Of a stretch of 56,230 nucleotides of DNA, positions 8,601 through 16,865 are shown one piece after another (the first letter of the stretch is position 1; the number at the start of each line of letters is the position of its first letter). The notes under the pieces were generated by a model. The model was not told where the DNA came from. It searched no databases and worked only from the letters and a program-made list of their open reading frames with translations. Origin of the DNA: Azohydromonas australica DSM 1124 (lineage in GTDB: Bacteria; Pseudomonadota; Gammaproteobacteria; Burkholderiales; Burkholderiaceae_C); NCBI RefSeq assembly GCF_000430725.1, contig NZ_KE387208.1:96800-153029 (forward strand), in the 5' to 3' direction. Position numbers and translations under genes: made by a program.

Positions 8601-11600
8601 AGCCGGCGCTGTCGATGGTGCGCTGGCCGCTGACGTCGAGCTGGCCCTGGTTGGTCACGGTCGAGGCCGCGACGATGTCGGCCGCCTGGTGGATCACGCC
8701 GCCCTCGGCGTTGTCCACCGTGCCGGCGCTGGTGAGCCGGGCGTTGAGGCTGCTGACGCCGCCGGCCTGGTTGCTCAGCGTGGCGACGGTTTGTGCCGCG
8801 TTGACGACCAGGTTGCCGCTGTTGCTCACGGCGCCGATGGTGTCGGCGGTGCCGGCGACGAAGGACGCGCCCGCGGCCACGGTCACCGCGCCGATGTCGG
8901 CCAGGGTGCCGCCGCCGGTGGTGTCCACGGTGCCCGCGTTCACGCTCAGGCCACCGGTGAAGCCGTTGGCGCCGGTGAGCTGCAGGGTGCCCGCGCCGCT
9001 CTTGACCAGGGCGCCCTGGCCGTTGAACTGGCCGGCGTAGGTCGAGCTGCCGAGCTGGTCGATGGTCAGCCGGTCGGTCGTGCCGGCCAGCAGCACGCGG
9101 CCGCTGTCGGTGCCGCCGAAGCCCAGGGTGGCGATGGTGCGCTGGCCGCTGACGTCGATGGTGCCGTCGTTGGCCACGGCCAGGGCCGTGATGTCGGCAG
9201 CCTGGTTGAGCACGCCGCCCGCGGTGTTGGCCACCGTGCCGCCGCTGGTGAGGTTGGCGTTGAGGTGGACCGTGCCGGCATTGGCCACGTCGCCCGTGCT
9301 GGTCACGGCGGCGTCGAGGTGGGCCGTGCCGGTGGCGGCGTTGGCCAGGGACGCCACGGTCTGCGCCGCGTTGACGCGCAGGGTGCCGGCGTTGGCCACG
9401 GCGCCGATGGTGTCGGCGGTGCCGGCGACGAAGGTGGCGCCTGCGGCGACGTTCACCGCGCCGGTGTCGGCCAGGGTGCCGCCGCCGGTGGTGTCCACCG
9501 TGCCGGCCAGCACGTGGGTGCCGCCGGTGTAGGTGTTGGCGCCGGTGAGGTTCAGGGTGCCGCTGCCGGTCTTGGACAGCGCGCCCGCGCCGGAGATGAC
9601 GCCCGAGTAGACCGAGTCGGCGTCCTGCTTCACCGTGAGGTTGGCGTCCTGGAGCATGGCGGCGTGGCCGCTGCCCTGGAAGCCGGCGCTGTCGATGGTG
9701 CGCTGGCCGCTGACGTTGAGCTGCCCCAGGTTGGTCACCGTGGCGGCGGCGGTGACGTCGGCCGCGAGGTTCATCACGCCGGTGGCGGCGTTGTCCACCG
9801 TGCCGGCGCTGGTGAGGGCGGCGTTGACGTGGACGGTGCCCGTGTTGGACAGCGAGGCCACGGCCTGGGCCGCGTTGACGCTCAGCGTGCCGGCGTTGTC
9901 CACCGTGCCGACGGTGTCGGCCGTGCCGGCGACGAAGGCGGCGCCGGCATGGATGGTCACGCTGCCGGTGTCGGCCAGGGTGCCGCCGCCGGTGGTGTCC
10001 ACGGTGCCGGCCGCGACGGTCAGGCCGCCGGTGAAGCCGTTGGCGCCGGTGAGGCCCAGCGTGCCGGCGCCGGTCTTGCGCAGCGTGCCCTGGCCGTCGA
10101 TGCGGCCGGCGTAGCTGGAGTCGCCGGCCTGGTCGATGACGAGGTGGTCTTCCGCGCCGGCCACCGACACGAGGCCGCTGGCCTCGCCGCCGAAGCCGCC
10201 GCTGGTGGCGGTGATGGTGCGCGCGCCCAGCACGTTGAGCTGGCCGCTGTTGCTCACCGAGCCGGCGCTGACGTCGGCGCCCTGGTTGAGCACGGCGCCG
10301 CTGGCGTTGCCCAGCACGCCCGCCGCCGAGACGGTGGCGCCCAGGTTCATCAGGCCGCTGTTGCTCACGTCGCCGGTGCTGGCGAGCGCGGCGGTGACGT
10401 GGGCCGTGCCGGCGTTGGACAGCGTGCCGATGGTGTCCTCGGTGCCGGCGATGAGGGTGGCACCGGCGTTGACGGTGACGCTGCCGGTATCGGCCAGGGT
10501 GCCGCCGCCGGTGGTGTCGAGCGTGCCCGCCGCGACGGTGGTACCGCCGGTGTGGGTGCTGGCGCCGGTGAGGCCCAGGGTGCCCGCGCCGGCCTTGGTG
10601 AGGCTGCCCGCGCCGGTGAACTGGCCGGCGAAGACGGATGCGCCGCTCTGGTCGACGGTGAGGGCGTCGCTGGCCTGGGCCATGGCAAAGCTGCCCTGGC
10701 CGGCCAGGGTGCCGGTCGTGAGCGTGCGCACGCCGTCGACGGCCCAGTCGCCCTGGTTGAGGACGCTGCCGGCCTGCACGGCCTCCCGCTGCAGCACCAG
10801 TGCGCCGGCCTCGTTGACGATGGCGCCGGCGGTGGTGGCCCCCGAGACGTTGAGGCCGGCGCCGCTGCGGTTGAGCAGGGTGCTGCCGACGCTGGTGGCG
10901 CCCAGGAACGACGTGGCGCCGCTGTTGACCACCGTGTTGGTGCTCAGGGCGTCCATGGCGACGAGCCGGCCCGTCGCGGCGACGCTGACCGCCGTGGCCT
11001 GCTCGGCGCCGCCCAGGATCAGCGCGCCGCCGTTGACGGCGATGCTGCTCGGCCCCGTGGTGCGCATCAGCCGGCCGATGCCGGAGTTGTCGGTGGCCAG
11101 CGTGCTGACCAGGCCGCTGTTGACTTCCAGCGACGTCAGCGCGTTCTGGCCGGTCATGTAGACGGCGCCGCCGTAGCCGGCGCTGCCGATGCGCAGGCTG
11201 CCGTTGGTCCAGTTGCCGCGCAGGTACACCGCGTCGGCATTGAGGCCGTCGATGGGCTTGGCGTGCGCGGCGTCGAGGTCCGCGTTGTGGAAGGCCGCCA
11301 CGTTGCCGGTGAGGCCGGCCAGGTTCACGCTGTTCTTGAGCGTGACGGTGCCCTGGGCGTACTCGGAGCCGAACACCATCGTGGAGCCGCTGGTGAGGTA
11401 GCTGCTGCCCCACTGCAGCAGCTGGTTGGCGCCGTTGGCGGTGCGGCCGAAGTCGAGCGTGATGCCGTCGCTGCGGGCCGAGGCGAAGCCGCCGGCGCCG
11501 TTCCACATGAACTGGCCGGGCACGACCGAGCCGGCGCGCTGCGTGACGTTCTCGCCGAGCAGCAGCACGCCCGCGTTGGCGTGCGGCGCCAGGCTGCCGA

Positions 11601-13041
11601 TGGCGCCGGTGCCGGCGAAGACGACGCTGCTGGTCGGGTGGATGCCCTGGCCCAGCGTCACTTCGGTGGTGGCGCCCTCGATGTAGGTCTTGCCGGAGTA
11701 GGTGTTGGTGCCCGCGAGCTGCACCAGGCCGCCGCCGCCGATGTGCAGGTCGGCGCCGGCGCCGGGGGCGTAGCTGCCGGCGATGCTGGCGTTGCTGTCG
11801 TCGGCGATGCCGCCCTCGACGCGGATCGTGTGGCCGGCACCCGGTGCCAGCAGCACGGTGGAGCCCTTCATCATGAAGATGTCCGCGCCCGCGGCCTGGC
11901 CCGAGTCGCCGCCGTTGTTGCTGGAGCCCGCGAGCGCCGTGTTGTCGCGGAACAGCACGTTGCCGCTGAGGGTCAGCGTGCCGCCGCTGCGCACGAAGAT
12001 CGCGCCGCCGTAGCCCGAGCCGCCGCCACCGCCGTAGCCGGTGCCGTCGCTGCCCACGCCGCCGCCGAAGCCGGCCGCGCCGCCCGCGCCGGCCGAGCCG
12101 TCGAGGGAGTTGCCGCCCTGGCCGCCGGCGCCCGCGGCGCCGCCGGAGCCGCCGCCCGCGCCGAAGCCGCCCGCGCCGCCCGCGCCGCCCGCGCCGCCGG
12201 CACCGCCGTCGGTGCGGCCCGTGGCGCCATTGCCGCCATCGCCGCCGGTGCCACCGGCGCCGCCGCCGAAGAAGGTGGCGCCGTTGCCGCCCTTGCCGCC
12301 CTGGCCACCGTCGCCGCCGAAGGCCACTTGGCCATTGGCGAGGCCGACGTTCCAGGTCACGAGGTTGGCGATGTTCAGGCCCAGGTCCACGTAGGCCACT
12401 GCCGCGGCCACCGCGTGTGCCGCGGACAGCACGCCGTTGGGCGGGAAGGTGGCCAGGGCGCCCACGGCCGCGGCGGTGTCCGCCACGGCCGTCTTGGTCG
12501 CGTTGGCCACGGACATGATGAGCTGCGCGTTCAGCGGCACGCCGCTGCCGCCGTTGCCGCCCTTGCCGCCGGCTGCACTGGTGCCGTTGCGCGCGTTGCC
12601 GCCGTTGGTGCCGTTGCGGCCCTCGCCGTCGGTGATGGCGGGCACCAGCCAGCTGGCGTTGGTGCCGTTGCCGCCGTTGGCGCCGACCGCGCCCGAGGCC
12701 GCCAGGCCGTTGAGCGAGCCGCCGGTGTTGAAGGCCGAGCTGGCCGTGAAGCTGGTGAGGCCGGGCGCCGGCGCGGCGCTGAGCACCACCGTGTTGCCCG
12801 AGACGCTGACGATGCGCGTGCCGGCGGGGATGCCTTCGCCTTCGAGCACCATGCCGGCCTGCAGGCCCGCGGCGCTGCGCAGCTGCAGCACGGCGCCGGA
12901 CTGGCCGAGGATGCTCTTGGTGGAGACGTCGGTCGGCACCTCCGTCAGGTTCTTGCTCAGCGTGAGCTTGCCGGTCTGTGCGTCGACGGCCGTGATGGTG
13001 GTGCCATCGGGGACGCCGGTGCCGCTGATGGTGGTGCCCAC
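5632..13041 (-). CDS. giant autotransporter, main passenger and beta-barrel part (downstream of an in-frame amber)
   Basis: 2,469 codons in the same frame as the N-terminal piece at 13069-14226, with only a TAG and nine sense codons between them. Order on the protein: calcium-independent repeats of the form AGLxxGMxLxGxGIPxGTxI; a very Gly/Ala-rich stretch (about 12040-12330); then a long beta-helix passenger with many autotransporter-associated strand repeats (GTLxLTGANTYTGG types). The last ~280 residues form the outer-membrane barrel, starting near RGQFFASAQTDSVRQ and ending in the terminal phenylalanine typical of BAM substrates (QLNVAF). The N-terminal GTG at 13041 has no convincing ribosome-binding site and no signal peptide would be present. 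This piece is therefore functional only if the stop is read through, is a sequencing error, or is phase-variable. Confidence 0.8.
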   Translation of the reverse strand: MGTTISGTGVPDGTTITAVDAQTGKLTLSKNLTEVPTDVSTKSILGQSGAVLQLRSAAGLQAGMVLEGEGIPAGTRIVSVSGNTVVLSAAPAPGLTSFTASSAFNTGGSLNGLAASGAVGANGGNGTNASWLVPAITDGEGRNGTNGGNARNGTSAAGGKGGNGGSGVPLNAQLIMSVANATKTAVADTAAAVGALATFPPNGVLSAAHAVAAAVAYVDLGLNIANLVTWNVGLANGQVAFGGDGGQGGKGGNGATFFGGGAGGTGGDGGNGATGRTDGGAGGAGGAGGAGGFGAGGGSGGAAGAGGQGGNSLDGSAGAGGAAGFGGGVGSDGTGYGGGGGSGYGGAIFVRSGGTLTLSGNVLFRDNTALAGSSNNGGDSGQAAGADIFMMKGSTVLLAPGAGHTIRVEGGIADDSNASIAGSYAPGAGADLHIGGGGLVQLAGTNTYSGKTYIEGATTEVTLGQGIHPTSSVVFAGTGAIGSLAPHANAGVLLLGENVTQRAGSVVPGQFMWNGAGGFASARSDGITLDFGRTANGANQLLQWGSSYLTSGSTMVFGSEYAQGTVTLKNSVNLAGLTGNVAAFHNADLDAAHAKPIDGLNADAVYLRGNWTNGSLRIGSAGYGGAVYMTGQNALTSLEVNSGLVSTLATDNSGIGRLMRTTGPSSIAVNGGALILGGAEQATAVSVAATGRLVAMDALSTNTVVNSGATSFLGATSVGSTLLNRSGAGLNVSGATTAGAIVNEAGALVLQREAVQAGSVLNQGDWAVDGVRTLTTGTLAGQGSFAMAQASDALTVDQSGASVFAGQFTGAGSLTKAGAGTLGLTGASTHTGGTTVAAGTLDTTGGGTLADTGSVTVNAGATLIAGTEDTIGTLSNAGTAHVTAALASTGDVSNSGLMNLGATVSAAGVLGNASGAVLNQGADVSAGSVSNSGQLNVLGARTITATSGGFGGEASGLVSVAGAEDHLVIDQAGDSSYAGRIDGQGTLRKTGAGTLGLTGANGFTGGLTVAAGTVDTTGGGTLADTGSVTIHAGAAFVAGTADTVGTVDNAGTLSVNAAQAVASLSNTGTVHVNAALTSAGTVDNAATGVMNLAADVTAAATVTNLGQLNVSGQRTIDSAGFQGSGHAAMLQDANLTVKQDADSVYSGVISGAGALSKTGSGTLNLTGANTYTGGTHVLAGTVDTTGGGTLADTGAVNVAAGATFVAGTADTIGAVANAGTLRVNAAQTVASLANAATGTAHLDAAVTSTGDVANAGTVHLNANLTSGGTVANTAGGVLNQAADITALAVANDGTIDVSGQRTIATLGFGGTDSGRVLLAGTTDRLTIDQLGSSTYAGQFNGQGALVKSGAGTLQLTGANGFTGGLSVNAGTVDTTGGGTLADIGAVTVAAGASFVAGTADTIGAVSNSGNLVVNAAQTVATLSNQAGGVSSLNARLTSAGTVDNAEGGVIHQAADIVAASTVTNQGQLDVSGQRTIDSAGFQGSGSVAIDAGSRLTVQQTADSTYAGVISGAGALSKTQTGTLTLTGANTFLGGTTVRAGTLDTTGGGTLADTGSVSIDAGAAFRAGTADTIGAVANSGSLVVNAAQNVASLANQAGGTALLNARLDSAGAVVNANGGVIRQAADVTAAGVGNSGTLNVVGQRSIATAGFAGEASGRVVLDAAGDRLTLNQSGNSTYAGQISGQGSFAKTGAGTLTLSGASSHTGAMSVQAGTVVLSGSTASRDVTVAAGAQLAVTQGGLASNATLSNAGTLNLASDDTVAAFVNSGTVGGSGKLTATTYALNDGSVVNAKLGAGTLTTQGKVLLNGTSDAGTVKVANNSTLTLGGPQRLSLQAAVTVDGKLVLANGDQTIRTLDGNGRVDMNAYHLVVSNGGQFSGVLNSTQGSSLATDGGSLRLSGASNVNTQTLQLSNGSSMTLDAGAKLSTGAAVVDSGSTLHVTDSQNLQYATLGGGGTVDAASFSNAAGAKVGGSLTFTGDFSNQGTLAPGYSPGTVTILGSYTENSVLELELAGTTPGTQHDQVRVGGTVTAAPGAVLTFRTWNGVAPVLGNVYQVIADTNGNAKRVNGSFADVLFDADGVDGAGVAARNAAVVFDVATGQAIATGLNAAGSTFADLGRTQSQRDAAQALFARATSQAGVNQIDTAAGGAQNVGRNAAEVLTTRDGIAKMTPEYYGAMADYGFSAATSMSRLLVKRAAAEFGEGVRGRGQFFASAQTDSVRQADAAKLHRNEMLIGTEFALNRSVEIGGVLASSNGGLSGDHGSGTVKGEAFRLYAKGRVTDKLAVLGGIGHGSYRYKLKRDAVSGEATGETRGSANSVSLGLAWDAYRTSGFAVTPYANLDHGRFSSDGFTEAGSSHSLVLGDYSTSRTTLTLGSAFEWQHVVAGKPFTLAAHAALQSVLGEGNRVQTASLGIDNAVQFPLTYDSRKRTLALFGVGGTVRLSEAVTASASLDSALSGYKDGSARVQLNVAF
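8390..10518 (-). repeat. five tandem passenger repeats of 504-570 bp
   Basis: A 26-bp block beginning GCCAGGGTGCCGCC (plus-strand sense) recurs exactly or almost exactly at 8390, 8900, 9470, 9974 and 10493. Spacings are 510, 570, 504 and 519 bp, all multiples of three. On the protein each copy reads DTTGGGTLAD within a 168-190 residue module that also carries GTADTIG, VNAAQ and SGQRTI blocks. DNA-level identity between copies makes slippage or recombination likely. Confidence 0.85.
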
Positions 13042-13068
13042 GGTCAGCCGGGTGTCGACGCCGACGAG

Positions 13069-14226
13069 CTAGAGGGTGTTGCCGCCCACACGGCCCACGG
13101 GCAGCGTGCCCTTGAAGCCCATGCCCGTGATCGCGTTGCTGGTCGTCACCACGTCGCCGTTGATGGCCGTGATGACGGTTCCCTCGGGCACGCCGGTGCC
13201 CGTGAGCTCCATGCCCACGCTCAGGCCCAGGCCGGCGGCGGGCAGGCGGATCTGGTTGTTGCCCAGGCTGGCGAACTGCGAAGCCTGGAAGCTGGTGAGG
13301 TCCACCAGCTTGAGCGACGCGCCCACCATCTGCAGCGGCTGGCCCGTGGCCGAGAGGTCGATGGGCTTGCTCAGCGTGATGCTGGTGACGGCATTGTTCG
13401 CGTCGCGCGCCACGCTGGTGATGGTGGTGCCCTGCGGGATGCCGGCGCCCACGATGTTCATGCCGGTGGCCACGTCGGAGTTGGCCAGGCCGGCGAAGTT
13501 GGCCACGCCGATGGTGGTGGTGCCGTTGGTGAGCGTCGCGCCGGAAAGGGTCTTGATGGCCGAGGCGTCAACCGTCAGCGGGGTGCTGAAGCTCACCGTG
13601 TTGCCCGAGATCGTGCCGATGGTGGCCGTGCCGCCCCCCATCGAGACGGCCGAGCCTGCCTTGAGCAGCGGGTTGGCGTTGCTCAGCGTCACGCCCGAGA
13701 CCGTCAGCGAGCCGTTGCTGCTGCTCACCGTGGCGCTGACCTGGAAGGCCGTGACGGAGGTGACGTCGGCCGTCTTCTCCGTCAGGGAGACCGTGGCGCT
13801 GGAGATGGCGACGTCGGGCGTGCTGCCGCCTTCGCCGCCCTTGACGGCGTTGTGCTCGAAGGTGACGTCGTTGAGCGACAGCGAGGCGCCGCTGTTGACG
13901 AAGAAGACGCCGCCCAGGCCCGCGCCGCCGCCGCTGCCGGCGCCGCCCTGGGTGTAGAAGTTGGTGAACAGCGCGTTGCTGTTGGGCAGGGCACAGCCGC
14001 CGACGCCGACCGTGCAGCCGCCGCCGCCCTGGCCGTCGACGATGGCCGTCAGCCCCCCGGCCTGGGCCGCGCCCATGCCGGCCAGGCCTGCCAGCACGAC
14101 GGCCGCCACCGCGGCGCGGCTGGAGGATTTGCCCCGGCCCGGGCGGTTCTCGGCCACGGCCACCCAGGACCCGGAGGCCGCATTCCAGACGACCCGAAAC
14201 ACGTGATTCAAAGAAGGACGACGCAC
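13069..14226 (-). CDS. giant autotransporter, N-terminal part with extended signal peptide, ends at an amber codon
   Basis: 385 codons from a GTG at 14226, which has GGAG 6 nt upstream (14233-14236 on the plus strand). Residues about 6-25 read NHVFRVVWNAASGSWVAVAE, the extended signal peptide region (ESPR) found on large autotransporters and two-partner exoproteins. A basic segment, a hydrophobic core and an Ala-x-Ala cleavage region (GAAQA) follow. The rest is Gly-rich and then contains repeats of the form GMxLxGxGIPxGTTI. The frame stops at TAG (13069-13071), but the same repeat type continues in the same frame beyond it. The two parts therefore look like one gene of about 2,870 codons. If termination is complete, the product is a secreted fragment with no barrel. 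Confidence 0.78.
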   Translation of the reverse strand: MRRPSLNHVFRVVWNAASGSWVAVAENRPGRGKSSSRAAVAAVVLAGLAGMGAAQAGGLTAIVDGQGGGGCTVGVGGCALPNSNALFTNFYTQGGAGSGGGAGLGGVFFVNSGASLSLNDVTFEHNAVKGGEGGSTPDVAISSATVSLTEKTADVTSVTAFQVSATVSSSNGSLTVSGVTLSNANPLLKAGSAVSMGGGTATIGTISGNTVSFSTPLTVDASAIKTLSGATLTNGTTTIGVANFAGLANSDVATGMNIVGAGIPQGTTITSVARDANNAVTSITLSKPIDLSATGQPLQMVGASLKLVDLTSFQASQFASLGNNQIRLPAAGLGLSVGMELTGTGVPEGTVITAINGDVVTTSNAITGMGFKGTLPVGRVGGNTL

Positions 14227-15111
14227 TGCATTCTCCGTGGAGAAAATAGGGGTTTGTCTGGCGCCATGAATGGTGAGGCGCCAGAGCCTGGTTATTGGAT
14301 TGAGGGCGGCGAAAATGAGCATGGCTCCGCCGCGACGGTGGCCCGGAGATGTGCCGCCGTCTATATTTTTTATTGATGCCTTTTCATCGGCGCCGGTATG
14401 GGCGTCCAGAAAAAGGCTGGAAAATGAATTTCAAACAGGCAGGCAGGGTCCGCTCCCCCGGCTGGCACGTGCAGCAGCCAGCCGGCAGGAGGAGAGCGTC
14501 TCGGCAGCGAGCGCGCGCATGATGCATGAGCGCATGCCGGCGCACCGCGCCGGGACTGCTGTCCTGGGATCACCATGAATGGATTCCCAGCGGTTATTCG
14601 TGCCTGGTGGGTGAGTTACAAATTCCTTGCGCTTTTGAGCTCTCTTATTGTGTCGACAGAGATTGTCGAGTTGTTGCGTTGGTTGCGGCTCAGTGTTTTT
14701 TCAATTGCTCAAGCCGGCGTGACATAAGTCGTGCATTTCTGTTGCATTGACTATGACTGCGAGGATTGCAGAAATTCGATGCAAACCTGTATTCGACCGG
14801 ATGATTAGGCGGTTAAGTACGCGTGCCGTGTGATTTTCACGAACCTTGCTGCCACCTGACAGTGGGGCATGGCGGCCGGGCCCTCACGGGAGCGGCGCGA
14901 ACCGGGCCGGCATCGCGGTGGGCGAGGGGCGCCGGGCAAGCGGCAGCTTGGGGAGGCGGCCTTGGGCGGGGCCGGTCGACGGCGGCTTCGTGAGAACCGA
15001 AGCGCGTGCGGGTCTGGAGGGAAAGCCCTGGCTCATTCGGCCGCGAGCAGCGGCCGTTGAGGTGCGCGGGCGGCCGGGCGCCGCCCACGCGTGCCGGCGT
15101 TCAGGCCGGGA
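14227..15111. other. 885-bp intergenic region, no gene supported
   Basis: Lies upstream of the leftward autotransporter and downstream of the leftward chemoreceptor gene. Bases about 14590-14840 are strikingly AT-rich compared with both neighbours and hold no convincing reading frame. The region must contain the autotransporter promoter; an AT-rich stretch at 14364-14376 is a candidate, but no consensus pair could be fixed. Short frames in 14846-15100 have no ribosome-binding sites or recognisable products. Confidence 0.5.
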
Positions 15112-16743
15112 TCACACCGAGGCCGATTCCGAGGCCGCCTGCAGGACCTTGCGCGTCTGCACCCGGCTGGCCAGGGAGGCCTGCTGCAGGGTAGGCGCGG
15201 GGTCGTCGCGCCCGGTGCGGAAGATGCGCACCGAGGCGGCCACCACCTCGGCCTGGCGCTCCAGCGAGTGCGCCGCCGAGGCGAGCTGCTCCACCATCGC
15301 CGCGTTCTGCTGCGTGACGCTGTCGAGCTGGCTCACGGACTTGTTGACCAGCTCCACGCCCTGGGCCTGCTCCTGCGCGGCACGGCTCATGTCGGCGATC
15401 AGGCCGAACACCCGGTCCACCGCCTGCGCGCTCTGGCGCACGGTGCGGCCCGTGGCCTCGGCCAGCGCGTTGCCGGCTTCCACGCGCCAGGTGGCGTCGC
15501 CGATGAGGTTCTTGATCTCGCGCGCCGCGTCGGTGGTCTTGCCCGCCAGGGCGCGCACCTCGCCGGCCACGACCGCGAAGCCGCGCCCGGCCTCGCCGGC
15601 GCGCGCCGCCTCCACCGCGGCGTTGAGCGCCAGGATGTTGGTCTGGAACGAGATGCTGTCGATGACCTGGATGATCTCGCCGATGCGCTGCGAGGCCTCG
15701 CGGATCTCGCCCATGCGCTGCACCATCTCCTGCATCGACTGCCCGCCCTGGCGCGCCGCGTCGGCGGCCTCCTGCGCCAGGCCGCGCGCGGTCTCGGCAT
15801 GCTCGGCGCCGTGGCGCAGCGTGACGGCGATCTCCTCCACCGACGAGGCCGTGTGCTGCAGGCTGCCGGCCTGCAGCTCGGTGCGAGCACCCAGGTCGGC
15901 ATTGCCCGCGGCGATCTGCTGGGAGGCCGTGCGGATGCCGTCCACCTCGCTGCGTACGTCGCCGACAATGGCCTGCAGGCTCACGTCGAGCTGTGTCAGG
16001 GCGCGCATGAGCTGCTCGGTCTCGTCGTCGCCGCCAGCCGCCTTCGCAAGCCCGAGTTGGCCGGCGGCCAGGCGGTTGGCCGTGACAATGGCCGATTGCA
16101 GCGGCGCCACGGCCATGCGTCGCAGCAGCAGTGCTGTCGTGGCGGCCAGGGCAAGTGTTGCACCCAGGGTCAGGCCCGCGTTCAACCCGGTTGCGGCCAG
16201 GACGCTACAGGCCAGCGAGCTGGCGATGCTCAACCCCGCAATGCGGGCTCCCAGGCCCCAGCGCAGCGCCGAATGCAGCCGGCCCAGCACAGTGCGGACA
16301 TGCAACTCGCCGTGTTGCAGCACATAGCGCCCGGGCTGCTCGCGCATGTGTGCGTACAGCGCTTCGGCCTCGGCCACCTGCTCGCGCGAAGGCTTGCTTC
16401 GCACCGAGAGGTAGCCTGCCACGCAGCCGTCCTCGATCACGGGCGTCACGTTGGCCAGTACCCAGTAGTGGTCCCCGTTCTTGCGGCGGTTCTTCACCAC
16501 CCCGGACCAGGGCCGCCCATCCCGGATGGTGGCCCAGAGGTCGCGAAACGCCTCGGACGGCATGTCCGGATGGCGGATCAAGTTGTGTGGCTGGCCCAAC
16601 AGCTCCTCGCGCGTGTAGCCGCTGGCCCGTATAAAGGCCGGATTGCCGTAGGTAATGCGGCTCTTGAGGTCAGTGGTCGACACCAGCGTCGTGCCCTCTT
16701 CCAGCACGTACTCGCAGCCGGTCACGGGGCCGGTATGGCGCAT
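15112..16743 (-). CDS. PAS-domain methyl-accepting chemotaxis protein (Aer-like)
   Basis: 543 residues. An N-terminal PAS domain (about 15-120) contains the Aer-type segments SRITYGNPAFIRASGYTREEL and GQPHNLIRHPDMP. Two hydrophobic segments around residues 165-215 form a membrane hairpin with no large periplasmic domain, followed by a HAMP-like region. The C-terminal signalling domain carries the conserved hairpin (ISFQTNILALNAAVEAARA, then GRGFAVVAGEVRALA) that binds CheA and CheW. The layout matches aerotaxis or energy-taxis receptors that sense cellular redox state through a PAS-bound flavin, although the cofactor cannot be read from sequence. It is transcribed in the same direction as the acyl-CoA dehydrogenase operon, 122 bp downstream of it, and could link taxis to that metabolism. 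Confidence 0.9.
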   Translation of the reverse strand: MRHTGPVTGCEYVLEEGTTLVSTTDLKSRITYGNPAFIRASGYTREELLGQPHNLIRHPDMPSEAFRDLWATIRDGRPWSGVVKNRRKNGDHYWVLANVTPVIEDGCVAGYLSVRSKPSREQVAEAEALYAHMREQPGRYVLQHGELHVRTVLGRLHSALRWGLGARIAGLSIASSLACSVLAATGLNAGLTLGATLALAATTALLLRRMAVAPLQSAIVTANRLAAGQLGLAKAAGGDDETEQLMRALTQLDVSLQAIVGDVRSEVDGIRTASQQIAAGNADLGARTELQAGSLQHTASSVEEIAVTLRHGAEHAETARGLAQEAADAARQGGQSMQEMVQRMGEIREASQRIGEIIQVIDSISFQTNILALNAAVEAARAGEAGRGFAVVAGEVRALAGKTTDAAREIKNLIGDATWRVEAGNALAEATGRTVRQSAQAVDRVFGLIADMSRAAQEQAQGVELVNKSVSQLDSVTQQNAAMVEQLASAAHSLERQAEVVAASVRIFRTGRDDPAPTLQQASLASRVQTRKVLQAASESASV

Positions 16744-16865
16744 GGTCGTTTTCGTCGGGAGTCGGAGCTGCAGACACAGGCGTGTTCAGGCCGCGGCACA
16801 GGCCGCCGCGGTGAAGTGGCCTCGCGGGTCGTACGTCGGCGGGCCGTTGGCGCGACCCGCCTGGC

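Noticed and set aside
8390..10518. The regular repeats considered as a CRISPR-like array.
   Set aside because: Spacing is over 500 bp, the units are in frame, and they encode beta-helix modules.
13042..13071. Treating the two autotransporter frames as separate genes.
   Set aside because: They are in phase, repeats continue across the stop, and the second frame lacks a signal peptide and ribosome-binding site.
5554..14376. An uninterrupted 2,940-codon frame on the plus strand, antisense to the autotransporter.
   Set aside because: It is a mirror of GC-rich repeat codons. The opposite frame has a signal peptide, beta-helix repeats and a terminal barrel, while this one is Ala/Gly/His/Arg-rich with no domain.
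14846..15100. Short frames on both strands upstream of the chemoreceptor stop.
   Set aside because: No ribosome-binding site, no recognisable product, and Arg/Pro/Ala-rich composition.
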